Shown: one piece after another, positions 63,931 through 64,000 of the stretch
Layout: every line of letters begins with the position of its first letter
Numbering within the stretch: the first letter of the stretch is position 1
Source: JADKIH01 sp031417395
GTDB taxonomy: Bacteria; Bacteroidota; Bacteroidia; AKYH767-A; 2013-40CM-41-45
Assembly: GCA_031417395.1 (NCBI GenBank)
Contig: JANOVM010000040.1
Span: 7,164-71,163 of the forward strand
Direction of reading: 5' to 3'
Length of the DNA stretch: 64,000 nucleotides
Program-made: the position numbers and the translations under genes
The notes under the pieces: model-generated
The model's database searches: none
The model's input: the letters and a program-made list of their open reading frames with translations, nothing else
Told to the model about the DNA's origin: nothing

Positions 63931-64000
63931 ACTTACGCACAGATAGGATGAGCTACTTCTACTGAAAGAGTTTAAAAACCTGTTTTTATAACTGTGTCAT
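63931..64000 (+). other. degenerate continuation of Cys-rich repeat
   Basis: After the TGA the sequence can still be aligned to the 75-bp repeat for about 50 bases (ACTTACGCACAGATAGG against ACTTACGCACCGATTGT), with rising mismatch and two more stops in frame. It looks like a poorly resolved end of sequence rather than normal DNA. Confidence 0.5.

Overview
The window reads as chromosomal DNA of a member of the Bacteroidota. It is AT-rich, carries TonB-dependent receptor and Por/type IX (T9SS) sorting-domain proteins, an LptD of the Bacteroidota type, and promoters of the phylum-specific form TTTG-N19-TAnnTTTG (clearest in front of tRNA-Ser and of the orphan antitoxin gene). The many secreted beta-propeller, FISUMP/DUF1566 and Cys-rich repeat proteins suggest a free-living or environmental lineage. 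The species cannot be told from the sequence.

Layout. 1-16 kb is housekeeping and envelope DNA: the 3' part of a TonB-dependent receptor; a three-gene coupled operon (propeller protein, GlcD-like FAD oxidase, SDR); a DUF3127 protein with an SSB-like tail; a SlyD-type FKBP; a YdjM-like membrane hydrolase; and a leftward operon amidase - MlaD - HdrC-like - HdrB-like, divergent from lptD. 16-21 kb has two T9SS cargo genes, the second a metzincin protease interrupted by two in-frame stop codons. 21-35 kb holds mixed single genes (GNAT, MORN, exonuclease III, MFS, ABC-F, M23 peptidase). It also holds a small secreted family present in two copies, one heading a four-gene cluster of exported proteins, and a dispersed palindromic element. 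35 kb has three tRNA genes (Ser-GCT, Pro-TGG, Arg-TCT).

35.9-43.9 kb is one leftward run of six exported proteins that share an N-terminal domain (three genes) or a dockerin-like C-terminus (two genes). 44.5-54.1 kb is an accessory, defence-type island in decay: a compact lipoprotein / putative-AbiC / membrane-protein operon, a chimeric junction carrying a truncated HsdS, a SHOCT protein, a RhuM fragment, an orphan antitoxin with a truncated PIN toxin, an intact RhuM-Fic protein, and an HsdR gene with two frameshifts. No HsdM is present. 54-64 kb returns to DUF983, a T9SS protein, a duplicated DUF2541 protein, the second (inverted) copy of the palindromic element, an alpha/beta hydrolase that has lost its nucleophile and histidine, and a very long Cys-rich repeat protein whose sequence degenerates at the right edge.

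The best candidates for something undescribed are the 44.6-46.9 kb membrane operon, the 26.3-29.3 kb secreted four-gene cluster with a terminator hairpin inside a signal-peptide coding region, the six-gene secreted operon, and the dispersed palindromic element. All functional statements are from reading the sequence; no database search was run.
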